Source: an uncultured Dysosmobacter sp. (GTDB lineage Bacteria; Bacillota; Clostridia; Oscillospirales; Oscillospiraceae). Taken from it: 64,000 nt of DNA. Under the pieces are notes generated by a model. It made no database searches and was not told where the DNA came from. It saw only the letters and a list, made by a program, of their open reading frames with translations. Of the stretch, positions 61,392 through 64,000 are shown piece after piece (within the stretch, counting starts at the first letter, position 1; every line of letters starts with the position of its first letter). Position numbers and translations under genes: made by a program. The stretch spans positions 62,001 to 126,000 of the forward strand of contig NZ_CANRMB010000005.1 of the NCBI RefSeq assembly GCF_947631635.1, in the 5' to 3' direction.

Positions 61392-61424
61392 AGCCGAGCA
61401 CCTGCAATTGGCAGATGCTCGGCT
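61392..61424 (-). terminator. Rho-independent terminator (distal)
   Basis: AGCCGAGCACCTGC (61392-61405) pairs with GCAGATGCTCGGCT (61411-61424, one mismatch). On the minus strand it is followed by six T. Confidence 0.82.
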
Positions 61425-61459
61425 CTAAGCTCCCAGTATTGGCCGGAGAAGGGTAAAAA

Positions 61460-61493
61460 GAATGGCTCCTTGGTCAAGACCAAGGAGCCATTC
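61460..61493 (-). terminator. Rho-independent terminator (proximal)
   Basis: A perfect 16-bp stem (61460-61475 with 61478-61493), followed on the minus strand by TTTTT. It forms a tandem pair with the hairpin at 61392, insulating the operon above. Confidence 0.88.
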
Positions 61494-61587
61494 TATCTCC
61501 AGCATAACCTATTATAGTGGCTCATGCTCTACACTACAATTTCGTTTGCCTCCCATTTTACAGATCATTTTTTTCTCGTTTGCCCTA

Positions 61588-62181
61588 TCAAACGACTCTC
61601 ATGTAGTCTCTCATTTGACTCTCACTCGCCGGTTTATTTTCTGCGTCCATCCGCGCCTGCTCCGCATCACGACGCTGCTCGTCGAGAATCATATCGGGAA
61701 TTACGACACACCAAAGATTGGCTGCCAGAAGGCGGATCGCTGGCTTGATATTCCGGTAGAATGTGGCAGTTGAGATGCCCAGAATCAGGCAGGCATCCTC
61801 ATTGGACTTGCAATAGGCGTTAAAGTACCTGGTACTGAGAATGTCAAAATACCGTTGCCCATGCGTGGGATCGTCCTTGACCAGCAGAAGTGCATCATCA
61901 AGCATAGACAGTAACTGCATGGAATGCCCCATTTCGATCAGGCGCTCAGCAATCCGCTTGCGGTCGGTATCCCGATCATAATCAACAGCCAGATTGATGA
62001 AATCAGATACTGACTGACGCCGGCTCTCATAGCACTCCTCCTCGAATTCTTCTAATCGTCGTGAAGACCGGCGCAGCGTCGGACCATAGAGATGGAGTAA
62101 AGCCTGTGTCTTTTCCAGTTCTTCGTCTGTGACATTGGCAGCTATATCGAATCGTTTCAGATAGTTTTCAAATTTGCTCAT
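61588..62181 (-). CDS. Phage-like HTH regulator
   Basis: A 197-residue protein. The ATG at 62181 is used with AAAGGACA upstream. It is helical, with a possible coiled coil (about 15-60) and a C-terminal helix-turn-helix around SNEDACLILGISTATFYRNI. It resembles the ArpU/late-regulator proteins of phages in plan only. It is downstream of the S24-like and polymerase genes in one transcript. Confidence 0.72.
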   Translation of the reverse strand: MSKFENYLKRFDIAANVTDEELEKTQALLHLYGPTLRRSSRRLEEFEEECYESRRQSVSDFINLAVDYDRDTDRKRIAERLIEMGHSMQLLSMLDDALLLVKDDPTHGQRYFDILSTRYFNAYCKSNEDACLILGISTATFYRNIKPAIRLLAANLWCVVIPDMILDEQRRDAEQARMDAENKPASESQMRDYMRVV

Positions 62182-62206
62182 GAGTTTGTCCTTTCTCTGA
62201 GATAGA

Positions 62207-62560
62207 CTAACAGTAGATATTGAACGATCCCAGTATTTTAGCGAATGCTCTGGACTTGTCGTGCAGTATCCTCTGTTCGCCGGTTGGCTTTTTCTTTCGA
62301 CTTTTCTGGTAGAGAAAAATTGTGGGAACGCCGTCCTCATCTACCAGAACGAGATCTCCGTCGGAGATCCGCGCATCGTTTTGACAGAGCAGAAGGCTGC
62401 CTGTGGCTATGCCTTGCTCATGGTAATGGCTGCCTTCTGCAAAAGTGCAGAAGCATTTGTCTGGGTTCAATTTGGAAAAACCGGCTATTTGAAGTATGTC
62501 AGATCCTTCGACCAGTCGGAAGGGATGGCGACCGGGAATAGATTTATCATAATCAGGCAT
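62207..62560 (-). CDS. S24/LexA-like protein
   Basis: A 117-residue protein that looks like the C-terminal domain of LexA/UmuD-type S24 proteins (HYHEQGIATGSLLLCQNDAR, then ISDGDLVLVDEDG). The catalytic Ser in the usual SMxP motif is not visible, so it is probably not self-cleaving. It lies 15 nt after the Y-family polymerase gene, a UmuD-UmuC-like pairing, and may regulate or assist the polymerase. Confidence 0.72.
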   Translation of the reverse strand: MPDYDKSIPGRHPFRLVEGSDILQIAGFSKLNPDKCFCTFAEGSHYHEQGIATGSLLLCQNDARISDGDLVLVDEDGVPTIFLYQKSRKKKPTGEQRILHDKSRAFAKILGSFNIYC

Positions 62561-62575
62561 AAAGGAACCTCCTCG

Positions 62576-63817
62576 TTATTGGTACATGGGCGAAGGCATT
62601 TTATATTCAACCTCCCGATGTGACGGGATCTTCAGTCCCGTAGTAAGCGCAGCGAAATTGATGGACTGGAGACCGAACCTGCGGCGGATATCCTCTACCG
62701 TTTCCTCTAACTTCAGACGGCGTTTATGGCGGGAGAAATCCGTCCAGAGATCCAACTGAATGGGGGTGTCAGAGGGGACAAGATCAATGGCGCTGATTGT
62801 AAGCGAGCGAATATGGTTGGACCAACTGTGCCGGTTATGAAACAGCTCTGCGGCAGCGTCGGAGATCTCTAAATAGCTTTGCGTTGGAAAAGGAAGCTTG
62901 CACTGATACTGTCTATATGACAGTGTGTTGTCCCGCACGGCGATTCGGACGCCCATGGCAGCCAGTTTGTTCTTGCGTAGCTTTAGACCAACTTCCTGGC
63001 TTAGTTCACGAAATACGCAGCGCACCTCATACTCGGAGACAAGATCTGCTGTGCAGGTAATACCGTGACCGATGCTTTTAATAGGCAGCTCGTAATCGCA
63101 GGGCATGACACGAGAACTGTCCAGCCCATTGGCATAGCTCCAAAGCTTTTCACCATTGACGCCCAGCAGGCGAACGAGAAAATCCTTGTCTGTCTGCGCC
63201 AGATCACCAATGGTGTGGATGCAGTACCGGCGCAGTTTCTCTTCAGTCGCTCGTCCGACATACAGCAAATCGGACGCAGGTAGTGGCCATATTTGCTCCC
63301 GGAAGGTGTCCGGTCGGATCTCCGTAACGGCGTCGGGCTTTTTCATATCGGAGCCAAGCTTTGCAAAAATCTTGTTGAAGCTGACTCCTATGGATACAGT
63401 CAAGCCCACCTCTGCCTTTACGGTTTCACGGATCTCGTTTGCGATCTCGACGGGGGTGCGGTTCTTCAGAAGCGGTGAGCCGGTCAGGGAAATCCAGCTT
63501 TCGTCGATTCCAAAGGATTCTACTTCCGGAGAGTATCGGAGATATATGCTCCGGACAAGCTTGGAAAACTTCAAGTACTGATCCATGTGCGGCGGAACAA
63601 TTGTGAGCTGCGGACACTTTTGACGGGCTTCCCAGATGACATCACCGGTCTTGACTCCACATTGCTTTGCGAGCTGGTTTTTGGCCAGTACGATGCCATG
63701 CCGTTCCTCAGTGCTGCCGCAGACCGCAATGTATTTGCCCCGCAGCTCCGGATGCAGCATACACTCAATACTGGCATAGCAATTGTTCAGATCACTATGA
63801 AGGATAACTCTCTCCAT
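62576..63817 (-). CDS. Y-family DNA polymerase (DinB/UmuC-like)
   Basis: A 413-residue translesion polymerase. The start ATG at 63817 has AAGGAGTTGAG upstream. The catalytic Asp9 lies in HSDLNNCYASIE, and the second acidic pair in FGIDESW. A little-finger domain occupies about 240-350. Carried Y-family polymerases can help repair of incoming single-stranded DNA and raise mutation rates. The gene is the first of an operon with the S24-like and HTH genes, under a promoter flanked by repeats. Confidence 0.93.
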   Translation of the reverse strand: MERVILHSDLNNCYASIECMLHPELRGKYIAVCGSTEERHGIVLAKNQLAKQCGVKTGDVIWEARQKCPQLTIVPPHMDQYLKFSKLVRSIYLRYSPEVESFGIDESWISLTGSPLLKNRTPVEIANEIRETVKAEVGLTVSIGVSFNKIFAKLGSDMKKPDAVTEIRPDTFREQIWPLPASDLLYVGRATEEKLRRYCIHTIGDLAQTDKDFLVRLLGVNGEKLWSYANGLDSSRVMPCDYELPIKSIGHGITCTADLVSEYEVRCVFRELSQEVGLKLRKNKLAAMGVRIAVRDNTLSYRQYQCKLPFPTQSYLEISDAAAELFHNRHSWSNHIRSLTISAIDLVPSDTPIQLDLWTDFSRHKRRLKLEETVEDIRRRFGLQSINFAALTTGLKIPSHREVEYKMPSPMYQ

Positions 63818-63854
63818 AACGCTCAACTCCTTGTCGAAAGAATTTAATAGAAAA

Positions 63855-63953
63855 TTTCCTGTACTTTCCGGTAAATTCCTGTTGACAACTGCATAATATG
63901 CGTTATAATGGGGATAAAGTTTCCTGTACTTGCGTGAAGTTTCCTGTACTTTC
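63855..63953. repeat. Iterated TTTCCTGTACTT repeats
   Basis: TTTCCTGTACTTTC at 63855-63868, a shorter ATTCCTGTTG at 63875-63884, TTTCCTGTACTT at 63920-63931 and TTTCCTGTACTTTC at 63940-63953. Start-to-start distances are 20, 45 and 20. They surround one promoter on the plus strand and lie just downstream of one on the minus strand, so they look like operators, or iterons of a replication origin. Confidence 0.8.
63882..63909 (+). promoter_or_regulatory. Plus-strand promoter near window end
   Basis: TTGACA (63882-63887), 16-nt spacer, TATAAT (63904-63909). It would drive a gene beyond the window. The repeats lie on both sides. Confidence 0.7.
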
Positions 63954-63960
63954 TACAAAA

Positions 63961-63989
63961 ACAATAGCAGGTGCATCTCCGTTTGTCAA
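63961..63989 (-). promoter_or_regulatory. Promoter of polymerase operon
   Basis: On the minus strand TTGACA (63984-63989), 17-nt spacer, TATTGT (63961-63966). The repeats at 63940 and 63920 lie right at the start of transcription, which fits repression. Confidence 0.75.
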
Positions 63990-64000
63990 TAGAATTTTTG

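Overview
The window looks like the inside of a large mobile element, either an integrative conjugative element or a conjugative plasmid, from a Gram-positive gut anaerobe of the Clostridia (Oscillospiraceae-like). The evidence is strong AGGAGG-type ribosome binding sites, a PrgI-VirB4 fusion with a VirD4/TraG coupling protein, a giant CnaB-repeat surface protein ending in LPKTG, an SLH-domain exoprotein, AbrB/SpoVT and WYL regulators, and an IreB-like protein. No rRNA, tRNA, ribosomal or core metabolic genes are seen. The taxonomic placement is inference.

Layout. (1) 1-9424, conjugation core: Cys-rich small protein, PrgI-VirB4 ATPase, two unknowns, a winged-helix-like protein, VirD4/TraG, an S1-domain protein and a YbjN-like protein. 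(2) 9449-20750, exported proteins: membrane-anchored beta-rich protein, sortase, CAP-domain protein, an about 1863-residue thioester/CnaB adhesin, and an SLH protein with an HExxH metalloprotease domain. (3) 20811-25457, regulation and DNA handling: WYL repressor, zinc-finger protein, sigma-like factor and SSB. (4) 25551-36588, a long same-strand run of mostly unknown genes around a MoxR-type AAA+ ATPase and a VWA protein that also has an HENGH motif, with an AbrB-like regulator and ending in a second sigma-like factor. (5) 36749-38716, XRE regulator, small protein and a secreted metallo-beta-lactamase-fold lipoprotein. (6) 39138-47779, restriction island: HTH regulator, HsdR, frameshifted HsdM, HsdS, an acidic unknown, an Mrr-like endonuclease and a YjbR-like protein. 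(7) 47828-58364, accessory region of lower GC: lipoprotein, small serine recombinase, an unrecognised four-gene minus-strand operon, a 2.7-kb segment bounded by inverted repeats (HTH-membrane protein and PAP2), then minus-strand genes for a nitrilase-fold fusion protein, a SEC-C protein, an NYN protein and HU. (8) 58583-64000, maintenance: IreB-like protein, ParR-like and ParM-like segregation proteins, a sigma-like factor, an S24-like protein and a Y-family DNA polymerase, ending in a repeat-studded divergent promoter region.

How the parts may fit: regions 1 and 2 would build the mating channel and coat or adhere to recipient cells. SSB, ParM/ParR, HU and the Y-family polymerase would maintain the element during and after transfer. 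The restriction island and the unknown accessory operons look like defence cargo. Most promising for new biology are the anchor-less LPKTGY adhesin with its signal-peptide sortase and surface protease, the MoxR-VWA/HENGH module, the coiled-coil operon at 49319-51494 with an 11-bp phased repeat in its promoter, and the nitrilase-fold fusion at 54402-55454.
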